Assembly: GCF_011320225.1 (NCBI RefSeq)
Contig: NZ_JAAOEN010000004.1
Location: forward strand, 490,973 to 554,972
DNA length: 64,000 bases
Direction: 5' to 3'
Source of the DNA: Phytoactinopolyspora limicola
GTDB lineage: Bacteria > Actinomycetota > Actinomycetes > Jiangellales > Jiangellaceae
The first letter of the stretch is position 1. Each line of letters starts with the position of its first letter. The position numbers and the translations under genes are program-made. Of this stretch, positions 26,734 through 35,486 are shown piece after piece. A model generated the notes under the pieces. That model did no database searches, was not told where the DNA came from, and saw only the letters and a list, made by a program, of their open reading frames with translations.

Positions 26734-28821
26734 TCAGGAACAGGAGCAGTGATGCGAAGGCGACCTATGGCCGGTAGAACGGTCGGATGCCGGATGTGTG
26801 GTGTGCGGCGTGCGGTGAGCCGTGGGGTGAGCGGCGGTGCTACTGGTGTGGCACGCCGCACCTGATCCGATGCTGGGTGGTACGTCGAGAGTCGGGTTGC
26901 GGTCGAAGAAACCTACCGGGCGGAGGGTGAAGCCACACCGGTCCACCGGCATGATCGGCCAGTCCTCCGGTCTTGGAACATGGGTGAGGCCGAAGGTGTG
27001 CCACAACACGACGTCCTGACCGTTCAGGCTCCGATCGGCCGCCGTGTAGGCGGGTAGTCCGGCGCCACCGGGATGCTGGTTCACCAGATCACCGGCGGGA
27101 TACCGTTCGGCCGGGTGGTATTGGGTGACCCACAGATGGTGGGTGGCGAAGGTGGCCCGTCGGCGAATCGACGAACCCTCCGCTGCCATGAGGGTGGGGC
27201 TACTCTCCGGGTACAGCGTGTACCCGACAGGCTGACCGAACCGGTTGGGTGCGGTCGGATTGCTCACCCGCCACGTTCGGCCGGTGCTCCCGTCGGCATC
27301 CCTGACCGCCTCCGTCTCGGTCTCCAGCCGGGTGATCACCTGCTGGAAGGCGGTGCCGAACGGGTTGTCCGGGCCGGCCGCACGGGGCACCATGTCGACC
27401 TCGTCGACCGCGTTGGGCACCCCGTCCACCATCATGTCCAGCCGCGCGCCGAACAGGTGCTGATGGTATGGAGCCGCGAGTCCTGGTGCCAGCTCGGAAG
27501 CGTACGGCTGGGCTCGCTCGTCGTACACCCCGGTGAACACGATGCCGGTGGCTTTGACCTCCAGTTCGATGGTGCCGTCCAGGTAGAGGTACCAGTAGAA
27601 CCCGTAGTCGTAGTTGCCGACGGTCACGAAGAAGGAGATCACCAGCCGGCGCTGACGGCGGGTCTCGGCCGAACCGTTGGCCGGGTCGGTATGTTTCCAG
27701 AGGACGCCGTAGTCCTCCTCGTGCATACATACGGCATTGCGGATGGTGCGGGGCGAACCGTCGTCGTTGGCGACGGTTACGTCGAAGTACGTAATCTCGC
27801 CCAGGCAGTCGCAGCCCAGCTCGAGTGAGTTCGCGAGCTTGCCGAGCTGGTACTCGCCGGTGTCGAAGTAGTTCTGCCAGAACCGGACCGGGCTGGGGTC
27901 CGCGTACGGGACCAGCATCTCCGCCACCGACGCGCGGTACACGATCGGCCGGATGCGGCCTGCGTCGTCGAAACCGATCTGGTGTAGCACCAGCCCCTCG
28001 CGCATGTCGTATCCGAGCCGGACGCTCCACTTCTCCCAGGTGACGACGTTGCCGTCGATGTGGAAGCTCGGCCCGTCCGGCTGGCTGATCTCGATCGGAC
28101 GCTGTGTCGTCCGGTAAGGGCCGAACGTGCCGGGCAAGTGGTAGTCGCCGGTCTCCTGCGGCACGGGGAGAACGCCGCTGTCGATGATCTCCAGCACCCG
28201 CTCCTCGATCAGATCGACATAAGCCACCAATCCGTCGACCGGATGTGCCCACGGCAGGCTCGTCGGTGTGGGCTGGTGATGCGCCAGCACCCGGGCGAGC
28301 CGGCGGCCGTGCTCGTTCGGGTGGTCGAAGTGGCCGGCGGTCAGCGCCGCCATGTAGACCGTGTCCATGTCGGTGATTCCCCGCTCGGCCAACGCCTTCA
28401 TCCACTGCGGGTGTTCCTTGAGCACCCGTCGCACCAGCGCGTGGTCACCGTCGAGCAGTGGAACCTGACCTTCCGTCGACGGGTCGATGACCCGGCGCGA
28501 CTCCACGCGCCGGTCGGTCAGTGAGACCACGACGTCGTGTGCCGTCCCCAAGCTCAGATCCAGCAGGAATACCCGAGCCCGCCGGGCCGGCGCGGTGCCC
28601 CGGCCCGTGTCGAAATCCAGGACCGCACATTTCGCCGGTTCCTCGAGGCCGAGGTACGCCACCCGGGTTGTGTCACCGACCTCTAGCAGCGCCGCCACGT
28701 CGGTGATCTCGGCCGGGGACAGCGGGTCGAGCGGGTGCCGGACGGCCGCGGGGCCAAGGCGACGGGCGTCCGCGCTGTTGGTGCTGTCCACGTCCCGGAC
28801 GTTGTCGGGCTGTACGGTCAC
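26734..28821 (-). CDS. Copper-containing primary amine oxidase
   Basis: This 695-residue quinoprotein oxidises primary amines to aldehydes, hydrogen peroxide and ammonia. The topaquinone precursor is Y404 in VGNYDYGFYW, the catalytic base is D320 (WQNYFDTGEYQLG), and the copper ligands are H453 and H455 (YHQHLF) and a His in TFGLTHVPRPEDWPIMP. No signal peptide is visible. The GTG start at 28821 follows AGAGGAG at 4 bases; the frame is open to 28974. The C-terminal 30 residues are low-complexity His/Ser/Thr-rich. It lies 49 bases upstream of the binding-protein gene in the same direction and probably leads the operon. Confidence 0.92.
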   Translation of the reverse strand: MTVQPDNVRDVDSTNSADARRLGPAAVRHPLDPLSPAEITDVAALLEVGDTTRVAYLGLEEPAKCAVLDFDTGRGTAPARRARVFLLDLSLGTAHDVVVSLTDRRVESRRVIDPSTEGQVPLLDGDHALVRRVLKEHPQWMKALAERGITDMDTVYMAALTAGHFDHPNEHGRRLARVLAHHQPTPTSLPWAHPVDGLVAYVDLIEERVLEIIDSGVLPVPQETGDYHLPGTFGPYRTTQRPIEISQPDGPSFHIDGNVVTWEKWSVRLGYDMREGLVLHQIGFDDAGRIRPIVYRASVAEMLVPYADPSPVRFWQNYFDTGEYQLGKLANSLELGCDCLGEITYFDVTVANDDGSPRTIRNAVCMHEEDYGVLWKHTDPANGSAETRRQRRLVISFFVTVGNYDYGFYWYLYLDGTIELEVKATGIVFTGVYDERAQPYASELAPGLAAPYHQHLFGARLDMMVDGVPNAVDEVDMVPRAAGPDNPFGTAFQQVITRLETETEAVRDADGSTGRTWRVSNPTAPNRFGQPVGYTLYPESSPTLMAAEGSSIRRRATFATHHLWVTQYHPAERYPAGDLVNQHPGGAGLPAYTAADRSLNGQDVVLWHTFGLTHVPRPEDWPIMPVDRCGFTLRPVGFFDRNPTLDVPPSIGSGAACHTSSTAAHPTAHRTPHTTHPASDRSTGHRSPSHHCSCS

Positions 28822-28853
28822 AACACTCCTCTGCTCGACTGGGCGAACCGGCG

Positions 28854-28873
28854 ATGCCGGAACGTTCCGGCAT
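28854..28873. promoter_or_regulatory. LacI-type operator palindrome
   Basis: ATGCCGGAACGTTCCGGCAT is a perfect 20-bp palindrome with the central CG and AA-CG-TT core typical of LacI/GalR operators. It lies 33 bases upstream of the amine oxidase start and 180 bases from the divergent LacI-family gene, so it is the likely repressor site for the amine oxidase and peptide importer operon. Confidence 0.7.
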
Positions 28874-28957
28874 TGCCGGACAACGTACCGGGGCGATCCG
28901 TCGTACACAACCCCTCGCCGCAATCCGATACCGGCCGTTAACAAACCCACCGTCACC

Positions 28958-29028
28958 GACTCCGCTACCGCCACATGGCACTCACCGCCTCCCGAGCCGC
29001 CTTAACACCACCTGGCGGTAGCGGAGTC
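28958..29028. repeat. 16-bp perfect inverted repeat near the LacI-family promoter
   Basis: GACTCCGCTACCGCCA (28958-28973) and its exact complement (29013-29028) are separated by 39 bases, just upstream of the regulator's -10 box. It may be a second regulator site or an RNA hairpin in the divergent transcript. Confidence 0.6.
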
Positions 29029-29039
29029 GAGCGGCCACC

Positions 29040-29052
29040 TATGATCGAGACG
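29040..29052 (+). promoter_or_regulatory. Leaderless promoter of the LacI-family gene
   Basis: TATGAT at 29040-29045 lies seven bases from the GTG start at 29052, and no ribosome-binding site is present. This is the typical arrangement of an actinobacterial leaderless transcript. No clear -35 box is seen. Confidence 0.55.
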
Positions 29053-30047
29053 TGCGCACGGAGCAGCCGGTCACCATCGTCACCGTGGCTCGGCACGCCG
29101 GCGTATCCAAGACCACGGCGTCAGACGCCCTTCGTGGATCCGGCCGGGTCTCCGAACAGACCCGCCGACGCATCGAAGACGCCGCCCGCAAGCTCGGCTA
29201 TGCCCCCAACAACTCCGCCCGGCACCTACGCCAGGCCCGCACGGGCACCATCGGCCTCCACCTACCCGAGGTGCTCCCCCGGTCCGATTACTACATGTCC
29301 TTCGTCTTCGGCGTCGTCCAGGCCGCCACCGGCCATGACTACGACGTCACCCTCATGACGTCCCGACATGGCCGCGGCAGCACCCTGGCATCCAAGGTCG
29401 ACGGACTGATCATCGGCGACCCACTGGCCGGCGACCCCACCGTCGAAACCCTGATGACATCGAACGTTCCGGTCGTCACCTGCGAGCGATATCCAGGTGA
29501 CAAGACCCCCGACGGCGTCGTCCGCTCGGAGCACCGCGGCGCGGTCCGCGAGTTGCTCGATCACCTCCGCACCGCCGGCGCCCGACAACCCGGACTCATC
29601 GTCGCCGGCGACGAGAGCGACTGGGCCGGCAGCGTCCACAGCGCCTATCGGGAATGGTGTGCCGAGCACGGCCTCGAAGCAGCCAGCTCCACCGTGCCGT
29701 TCGACTCCACCACCGACGTCATCCGCACCGCGGCGACCAACCTCCTACGGGGAGAACCGGCCATCGACGCGCTGGTCTGCGCACCCGCGGGCGCCGCGGC
29801 CGAACTGGGCCCGGTGTTGCGTGGTGCCGCTTCTACACTCCGGCCGGGTTTTCTGGTGGCCTCGTGTGTGGACACCCCAGCCACCAAATACGCGGACCCA
29901 CCGATCACCGCTCTCGACCTAGCCCCCCAAACTGCCGGGGCGAGCTGCGCGGACCTGCTGTTCGACTTACTCACCGGTGCCGCGGAGCCGGGCACGGAGC
30001 GCCTTCACCCAGTGCGCCTGACGATCCGCGCATCAACCCAGCCCTGA
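29052..30047 (+). CDS. LacI/GalR-family transcriptional regulator
   Basis: This 331-residue repressor has an N-terminal LacI helix-turn-helix (VTIVTVARHAGVSKTTASDAL) and hinge helix (NNSARHLRQARTGTIGLHLP), followed by a periplasmic-binding-protein-like effector domain. The effector ligand cannot be read from the sequence. It is divergent from the amine oxidase/peptide importer operon, and a LacI-type palindrome sits close to that operon's start, so it probably represses those genes. Its GTG start is leaderless. Confidence 0.9.
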   Translation: MRTEQPVTIVTVARHAGVSKTTASDALRGSGRVSEQTRRRIEDAARKLGYAPNNSARHLRQARTGTIGLHLPEVLPRSDYYMSFVFGVVQAATGHDYDVTLMTSRHGRGSTLASKVDGLIIGDPLAGDPTVETLMTSNVPVVTCERYPGDKTPDGVVRSEHRGAVRELLDHLRTAGARQPGLIVAGDESDWAGSVHSAYREWCAEHGLEAASSTVPFDSTTDVIRTAATNLLRGEPAIDALVCAPAGAAAELGPVLRGAASTLRPGFLVASCVDTPATKYADPPITALDLAPQTAGASCADLLFDLLTGAAEPGTERLHPVRLTIRASTQP

Positions 30048-30332
30048 CCGTGTTGTCCGCGGGTTCGGCCGGAAGCACGCTGGCGCCACCAAGACCCCAC
30101 TCACGGCGAGCCTGGTGGGCGAGTACGTCGTGTTCCTCCCTCTGGGCTGGGTGCTCAGCCGGTGTACGACCTCGCCATCACCGGGCTGTCCATCGCCCAC
30201 CACGCCGACCGGTTCACGTTCTTGATCATCGGGGCCTGGTACATCTACGACGCACCACGGCCGAGCTGTCCGACGCCGCGGCCCATCCGCTCGCCGGGAA
30301 CAAGCCCACCACGGGTTCTGGTTAACCCAGAC
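30048..30332 (+). pseudogene. Possible decayed membrane-protein fragment
   Basis: This 285-bp gap between two genes has no intact gene. Two adjoining stretches in different frames read like membrane-protein pieces: [16 protein letters not shown] (about 30115-30162) and then [20 protein letters not shown] (from 30162), as if one base was lost at about 30160. The family is not identified and the reading may be fortuitous. Confidence 0.25.
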
Positions 30333-30782
30333 ATGCCACTAACCGGAGAATACGCACCAAGCACCTCTGACTGGGCCCGCGAACAGGCCGAACTCTATGA
30401 ACGCACCGGCGGCGCCGAGGGCGGCTCCCTGCGCGGGCGCCCGGTCATCGTCTTGACCTCGGTCGGCGCCAAGACCGGAAAACTGCGCAAAACCGCCTTG
30501 ATGCGGGTGGAGCACGACGGCGAGTACGCCGCGGTGGCCTCGCTCGGCGGCGCTCCCCAGCACCCCGTCTGGTATCACAACCTGGTGGCCAATCCGCACG
30601 TGGAGGTGCAGGACGGCCCGGTCAAGCGAGACTACATCGCCCGAGAGGTGTCCGGCGAAGAACGGGAGACGTGGTGGAAACGTGCCGCCGCCGTCTGGCC
30701 GGACTATGACGAATACACGAAGAAGACCGACCGAGTGATCCCGGTCTTCGTCCTCTCCCCCGTCCCCGACGCAGCCCACTAA
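30333..30782 (+). CDS. DDN-family deazaflavin (F420)-dependent nitroreductase-like enzyme
   Basis: This 149-residue protein has the split-barrel signature of the Ddn/nitroreductase family: [25 protein letters not shown], then [24 protein letters not shown] and [21 protein letters not shown]. Family members bind cofactor F420 and reduce quinones or nitro compounds. The start at 30333 is chosen from family length; no good ribosome site is visible, and the frame is open to 30162, so the start is uncertain. It stands alone on the plus strand, facing convergent genes across an inverted repeat. Confidence 0.85.
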   Translation: MPLTGEYAPSTSDWAREQAELYERTGGAEGGSLRGRPVIVLTSVGAKTGKLRKTALMRVEHDGEYAAVASLGGAPQHPVWYHNLVANPHVEVQDGPVKRDYIAREVSGEERETWWKRAAAVWPDYDEYTKKTDRVIPVFVLSPVPDAAH

Positions 30783-30860
30783 CCTGCCCGTTCAACCTCA
30801 AACCAGGCCGAGTGATCGGTGCCGGATCACTGAGATGCGGGCGGGTTGACCGGGCAGGTT
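30781..30860. terminator. Nested inverted repeats, likely bidirectional terminator
   Basis: An outer stem (30781-30797 with 30844-30860, one mismatch) encloses an inner hairpin AGTGATC-GGTGCCG-GATCACT (30811-30831). It lies between the convergent DDN-family gene and the small membrane gene, starting at the DDN stop codon. Confidence 0.65.
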
Positions 30861-30888
30861 TTGGGCGCCGACGGATGCTCCAGTGCGG

Positions 30889-31095
30889 TTACGACGAGTC
30901 CGCGGCCTTCTCGGCACGGCGGCTCATCAGGCATCCGACGATCAATATGGCGCCGACGAGCAACGCCCCGACGCGCAAGGCGGTCAGTGCGCCACCGTCG
31001 GCCACGTGCACGAACAGGCCGAAGCCGTCCGAGACCAGCCCGCCCAGGCCGTTGATGACCAGGATGATACCGATCACCTCCAACGTGGTTCGCAT
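30889..31095 (-). CDS. Small membrane protein of unknown function
   Basis: This 68-residue protein has two predicted membrane helices (LEVIGIILVINGLGGLVSDGFGLF, split at glycine, and ALRVGALLVGAILIVGCLM) and a charged tail (SRRAEKAADSS). The ATG follows GAGGAGGGAG, a strong ribosome site. It is 40 bases downstream of the Sap-like exporter gene in the same direction, so the two are probably co-transcribed. The function is unknown. Confidence 0.75.
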   Translation of the reverse strand: MRTTLEVIGIILVINGLGGLVSDGFGLFVHVADGGALTALRVGALLVGAILIVGCLMSRRAEKAADSS

Positions 31096-31135
31096 TGTCT
31101 CTCCCTCCTCTCCATGGTTCGGTCGTCACCGGCCG

Positions 31136-31813
31136 TCACAACAGCTCCGGCAACGCGTTGAGCAGCAAGAGCGCCCCGATGATGCCGGCCATCCACGCCA
31201 CCGTCTCGGCAGACCCGCCGCGCAGCCGTTCCCGCCACCGCAGCATGCGGGGCTCGATCCACCCGTGCAGCAGCCGGTGGGCGGCGTACAACAGCAACGG
31301 CGGGGCCACCATGATCACGTTGTAGGTGGCCATCAGCGGCACCCACTCCGTCGCCGGCAGATCGGCGACCGTCATGATCCCGATCGCCGCCATGTAAGGC
31401 AGGACCATCCCCACCTCGAGCACGCCGGCGCCAAGGCCGAGCCCGATCATCACCGGTGCTCGCAACTCACGATCGGTGCCAGGCTCCCGGCGCCGCGCAG
31501 ACCCACGTGTCCGATACCGCTTGGGTAGGAAGCTGAACGCCAGCAACGCGGCCCCCACCACCGCCTGCCCCCAGGTGACCGCCCGATTCTCCAGGATGTC
31601 GTCGACCCGGCCGAGCAACACGTCCAGGCCAAGCATCAGGGCTACCCCGACGGCGAAGTAGAAGAGCGCCACCGTCGTGAGGAACACCAGCAACGGCGCC
31701 GCGATCCGGCGCCGCCCACTGAGCAGCACGAAGAGGCTCACTCCGATCACCGCTGGGCTCAACGTGTCGAGCAACGCGAGGCCAAGCACCGGAAGCACGA
31801 CGTCCAGCGGCAC
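31136..31813 (-). CDS. GAP/Sap-family membrane protein (LysE-like fold)
   Basis: This 225-residue six-helix membrane protein opens with MPLDVVLPVLGLALLDTLSPAVIGV, the hallmark of the GAP/Sap family (peptidoglycolipid-addressing or sulfolipid-addressing proteins in mycobacteria), which move lipids or small solutes outward. The central cytoplasmic loop is basic (KRYRTRGSARRREPG). It begins with GTG after GGAGGG. It pairs with the small membrane protein gene downstream. Confidence 0.8.
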   Translation of the reverse strand: MPLDVVLPVLGLALLDTLSPAVIGVSLFVLLSGRRRIAAPLLVFLTTVALFYFAVGVALMLGLDVLLGRVDDILENRAVTWGQAVVGAALLAFSFLPKRYRTRGSARRREPGTDRELRAPVMIGLGLGAGVLEVGMVLPYMAAIGIMTVADLPATEWVPLMATYNVIMVAPPLLLYAAHRLLHGWIEPRMLRWRERLRGGSAETVAWMAGIIGALLLLNALPELL

Positions 31814-32031
31814 CGGTACCCTCCGTTCTCCGTTGACCTGGTGCGCCCCGCCGGAGCACTAGTGCGCTCCGCGTGGACCTTCCACGCCAGGCTTGGGCTA
31901 CCCGACCACTGTCGCCGGCGGCGGCAGCTCACGACGTCGGCCAGACGACTGATCCTGGCCGTTCGGAGCCAGCGGGCGGGTACAACTTTCGAATGACGTG
32001 ACCGCTGCGCGGGTTGTGCTGAGATGATGTC

Positions 32032-33456
32032 GTGGTGGTCGACGATCCCGGCCGCGTGGCCCGCTCCGGCACCGGCGCCCGTAGCGCCGCCCGCCGGCCC
32101 TGGGCGGGCCTCGTAGACGTGATTTCCGTTGGCATTGCCGGGGCGTCGAACCAGCGCGCGGTTGCCAAGGGGGCACTCACGCTGTTCGGCATCGGAGCCC
32201 TGCTGTGGGGCATGGGCATCACCACTATCTGGCCGGCGGCCGCCAACTGGTTGTGGCCCGAGCGCCCGGACGGCTGGTGGCACCTCGTCACGCTGGCGAT
32301 CGCCTGTGCCGCGGTCCTCCTGTACCGCACCCGTCTCTGGCTGGCCCTCAGCGTCGCGGTCGCCGTTGCGGCCGTCGACCTCACGCTGGGCGGCAGCCTC
32401 GGTGTGGTCATCGTGTTGTGGGAGTTGCTGTTCGCCGTCGGGCTGTCTGGCTCGGTCCGGCTCCGCCAGGTTGTCATCCGCACCGTGTTCGTCATCATCA
32501 GTGCTGCGACGATCGCCGCCGGCATCGCAACATCGGATCTCCGGATCGGTGTCTACACCGCTCTGCAAGTCGGTGCGGTGCTCGCGTTGCCGCTGTGGTG
32601 GGCGTCGAACGTCCGGCAGAAGAGTGAGCTGGCCGAACTGGAGTCGCGCCGGGCGGCTGACCTGGAACGTATCGGCGAGCTACGGCGCAGCGAGGCCGTG
32701 CAAACCGAACGCAACGCCATCGCCCGCGACCTCCACGACGCCATCGCCTCCCGGCTGTCCACCGTGGCCATTCAGTCAGCAGCCGCCCTGGCGACGCCGA
32801 CAAGTGATCACTCCGCCGCCCTGAACACCATCCGTTCCGAAGCCGTCGGCGCGTTGCAGGAGATGCGGTCCATGATCGTCGTTCTCCGCTCCGCCCCGCC
32901 ATCGACGGCGAGCCACATCACCGATACCGGTACCGGCACCGAAGTGGTGGTGCGCGGTATCGAGCAGATCGACGAACTCGTCGCGGCTGCCCGGCGGGCT
33001 GGCCTGCGGGTTGACCTCCACTCCACGGTGGATCCGGCCGACGACGGACCCGATCCGGCCGACGACGAAACTGATCCAGCCGACGAGGGATCCATGAACA
33101 CGCCGATCCCGGTCGCGGTCGCTCAAGCGTGTTACCGCATCGTGCAGGAGGCCCTCGTCAACGCTGCCAAACATGCCCCCACATCGGACGTTCAGGTCCG
33201 GCTGAGCCGCGAGCCCGGCGAAGTCCACGTCGTCGTCGAGAACACTCTCACCGGTGCGGCCGAGCTGATCGATCCGGCGTTGAGCGCAGGCACCGGGCTG
33301 GTCACCATGCGGGAACGGGCAGAGGCCCTCGGTGGATGGTTCACGGCCGGGCCGCCCGTGCGCGCCGGAGACCACCCCGCCGACGTCTCCACCTGGCGGG
33401 TCGAGGCTAGGCTCGCGGTGCCCGCGGACAGTTCGACACCTGGAGGCCGGCCGTGA
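32032..33456 (+). CDS. Sensor histidine kinase, NarL-type two-component system
   Basis: This 474-residue membrane kinase has five or six N-terminal transmembrane helices (residues about 45-190), a coiled segment, a HisKA_3 dimerisation domain with phospho-accepting His in ARDLHDAIASRLSTVAIQS, and a C-terminal ATPase domain with N-box VQEALVNAAKHA and the GTGLVTMRERAEALGG loop. An acidic block of three DPADD-type heptads (from 33031-33093) is inserted just ahead of the ATPase domain. GTG at 32032 is taken as the start, although no good ribosome site is present. The stop overlaps the response-regulator start, so the pair is coupled. Confidence 0.9.
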   Translation: MVVDDPGRVARSGTGARSAARRPWAGLVDVISVGIAGASNQRAVAKGALTLFGIGALLWGMGITTIWPAAANWLWPERPDGWWHLVTLAIACAAVLLYRTRLWLALSVAVAVAAVDLTLGGSLGVVIVLWELLFAVGLSGSVRLRQVVIRTVFVIISAATIAAGIATSDLRIGVYTALQVGAVLALPLWWASNVRQKSELAELESRRAADLERIGELRRSEAVQTERNAIARDLHDAIASRLSTVAIQSAAALATPTSDHSAALNTIRSEAVGALQEMRSMIVVLRSAPPSTASHITDTGTGTEVVVRGIEQIDELVAAARRAGLRVDLHSTVDPADDGPDPADDETDPADEGSMNTPIPVAVAQACYRIVQEALVNAAKHAPTSDVQVRLSREPGEVHVVVENTLTGAAELIDPALSAGTGLVTMRERAEALGGWFTAGPPVRAGDHPADVSTWRVEARLAVPADSSTPGGRP

Positions 33457-34124
33457 TCAGGGTCCTGCTCGCCGACGACCACGAGCCGATCCGGACCGCT
33501 CTACGCTTCGTCCTCGATGCCGCCGACGACGTCACTGTTGTTGGTGAGGCGGCCGACGGTGATGCGGCCATCACCAATGCCCGGGCGCTGCGCCCGGATG
33601 TCGTCCTGATGGACGTCCGGATGCCCCGCGTCGACGGTATCGAAGCTACCCGCCGGATCACCGCTGAGCGGCTCGCCGACGTGCTCGTGTTGACCACCTT
33701 CGACCTCGACGAGTATGTGTTCGGCGCGTTGCGTTCAGGGGCGGCGGGATTCCTGCTCAAGACCGCCGAGCCGGCCGAGATCCTCACTGCCGTGCGTCGG
33801 GTCGCGGCCGGCGACGGCGTCGTCGCACCCGAGGTCACCCGGCGCGTACTGGCGCACTTCGTCGCCCCGGCGACACCCGCCGACGCCGACGCTGCCAGCG
33901 CCGACGCCGCCAGCACCAACGCCCGGGCGCTGGTGGCCGCGCTGACTCCCCGGGAGCGCGACGTGCTCGCCGCCCTCGGTGCCGGCATGTCCAACCACCA
34001 GATCGCCGCAGACCTGGTCATCACCGAGGCCACCGCCAAGACCCACGTGTCGCGGATCTTGGCCAAACTCGGGTGTGCCAGCCGGGTTCAGGCGGCGATC
34101 ATCGCCCGTGAGGCCGGCGCCTGA
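33453..34124 (+). CDS. LuxR/NarL-family response regulator
   Basis: This 223-residue regulator has a receiver domain with acidic DDH (residues 8-10), phospho-accepting Asp in VVLMDVRMPRVDG, and Lys in FLLKTAEP, plus a LuxR helix-turn-helix (LTPRERDVLAALGAGMSNHQIAADLVITEATAKTHVSRI). The linker between them is an Ala/Asp repeat (TPADADAASADAAS). It starts at GTG overlapping the kinase stop (GTGA) and is the kinase's cognate partner. Targets are not evident; the closest candidates are the exporter genes behind it. Confidence 0.95.
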   Translation: MIRVLLADDHEPIRTALRFVLDAADDVTVVGEAADGDAAITNARALRPDVVLMDVRMPRVDGIEATRRITAERLADVLVLTTFDLDEYVFGALRSGAAGFLLKTAEPAEILTAVRRVAAGDGVVAPEVTRRVLAHFVAPATPADADAASADAASTNARALVAALTPRERDVLAALGAGMSNHQIAADLVITEATAKTHVSRILAKLGCASRVQAAIIAREAGA

Positions 34125-34294
34125 TCAGCAGGCAGTAGCCGCTCGATACGGGGCGAGGATAAATCCGTTGCGCGAGTCGCGCCGAGCCGGCACAATCGTC
34201 CGCGTGTGATCGTGATCCAGTCTCGAGCCGATGACGTGACACCACTGGTGTCGCGCCGGCCCGCCGTCTCCGATCTCACCCAAAGGACTGGATC

Positions 34295-35419
34295 ATGGTC
34301 GTGCACCACTTGCCCAACCCGCCCCCACGTTCGCGGTATCACGCCGTGGCTGACGCCATAGCCGACGCAGGATTTCCCGCCTACCGGTACCGCCAACTAC
34401 TTCATGCCGTGTTCCACCGCGCAGTCCTCGACTTCGCCAGCATGCACGAGCTGCCGATCCGGCTCCGTGACCTTCTCACCGCCCGGTTCGGTCCCCGGAT
34501 CACCGCCGTGGAGCCGCTCGCTACTCAACGGTCGCCCCGCGCGACCAAGACGCTGCTCGCCGCTCCTCGCGGCGGCCGCATCGAATCGGTCCTACTGTCC
34601 TACCCCGCCGGATGGTCGTCGCTGTGTCTGTCGTCGCAGGTGGGCTGCGGACTGGGCTGTACGTTCTGTGCCACCGGGACCATGGGTCTGCGCCGCAATC
34701 TCGACGCCGACGAGATCACCGACCAAGTCCTGCTCGCCGGAGCCCGGCCAGACAGCGTGGCGTTCATGGGTATGGGGGAACCCCTGGCCAACCCGCACAC
34801 CCTGACCGCTATCGACCTGCTCGTCGACCCGGCCTACTTCGGATTCTCGCCGCGCCGGATCACTGTCTCCACGGTCGGCTTCCTACCCGGGATGCGCCGG
34901 CTCCTCGACCGGCATCCCGGCGTGGTGCCAACGGTCTCGGTTCATTCCCCCTACCCGGACCAGCGCCGGGAGCTGATTCCCCTTGAGGACCGCTATCCCT
35001 TGGCCGAGTGCCTGGACGTGCTGGATGAGCACGCCGCACACAGCAACCGCCGGGTCTACCTGGCCTATCTTCTGATCGACGGGGTCAACGACTCCACGGC
35101 ACACGCCGACGCATTGGCCCGGCAGATTCTCGGCTACCGCCGGCCCGACCTCCTGGTGCTCAGCGTCATCCCGTTCAACCCGGCCCCCGGGCTGCCCGCG
35201 GACTACTCCACGCCGAGTGCCGAGGCCACGACGGCCTTCCTGCGCCGGGTCCGATCCCGCGGCATCCGCGCGGTACGGCGCAATCAGTTCGGCGCCGACA
35301 TCGACGCGGCCTGTGGCCAGCTGGCGGCACGCCGCCCTGGGTTCGTCGGTGTCGAGGAGATACTGCGGGCCGACGGTGACCCACGTCGACGTCGAGGCGA
35401 TGCGGCCAGCTCTGGGTGA
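34295..35419 (+). CDS. Cfr-like radical SAM 23S rRNA (adenine2503-C8) methyltransferase
   Basis: This 374-residue radical SAM enzyme has the iron-sulfur ligands C118, C122 and C125 (CGLGCTFCATG) and the methyl-carrying C340 (DIDAACGQL). Several stretches match Cfr better than housekeeping RlmN: DSVAFMGMGEPLANP, TVSVHSPYPDQRRELIP, DRYPLAECLDVLDEH, RRVYLAYLLIDGVNDS and QFGADIDAACGQL (RlmN has LHAP and RGDDIDAACGQL-type versions). Cfr methylates C8 of A2503 and blocks phenicol, lincosamide, oxazolidinone, pleuromutilin and streptogramin A binding. The start has AAAGGA seven bases upstream. The 170-bp leader holds a short hairpin (34238-34252). An RlmN-only activity cannot be ruled out. Confidence 0.85.
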   Translation: MVVHHLPNPPPRSRYHAVADAIADAGFPAYRYRQLLHAVFHRAVLDFASMHELPIRLRDLLTARFGPRITAVEPLATQRSPRATKTLLAAPRGGRIESVLLSYPAGWSSLCLSSQVGCGLGCTFCATGTMGLRRNLDADEITDQVLLAGARPDSVAFMGMGEPLANPHTLTAIDLLVDPAYFGFSPRRITVSTVGFLPGMRRLLDRHPGVVPTVSVHSPYPDQRRELIPLEDRYPLAECLDVLDEHAAHSNRRVYLAYLLIDGVNDSTAHADALARQILGYRRPDLLVLSVIPFNPAPGLPADYSTPSAEATTAFLRRVRSRGIRAVRRNQFGADIDAACGQLAARRPGFVGVEEILRADGDPRRRRGDAASSG

Positions 35420-35438
35420 GGCCACCCGTGGTCAACTT

Positions 35439-35458
35439 CCCGCGGGCAACACCGCGGG
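35439..35458. terminator. Hairpin between convergent genes
   Basis: CCCGCGG and its complement with a six-base loop form a GC hairpin in the 67-bp gap between the convergent Cfr-like and RraA-like genes, suitable as a terminator for either. No U tract follows. Confidence 0.4.
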
Positions 35459-35486
35459 CCGGCACGCCGGGCCCCGCACACGCCGT

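Noticed and set aside
30162-30332. N-terminal extension of the DDN-family enzyme
   Set aside because: The extra 57 residues do not match the family, whose members start near the TGEYAPST region.
34295-35419. Housekeeping rlmN
   Set aside because: Cfr-specific stretches (HSPY, DRYP, DEH, QFG-DIDAACGQL) outweigh the general similarity; the point is kept open for phylogeny.
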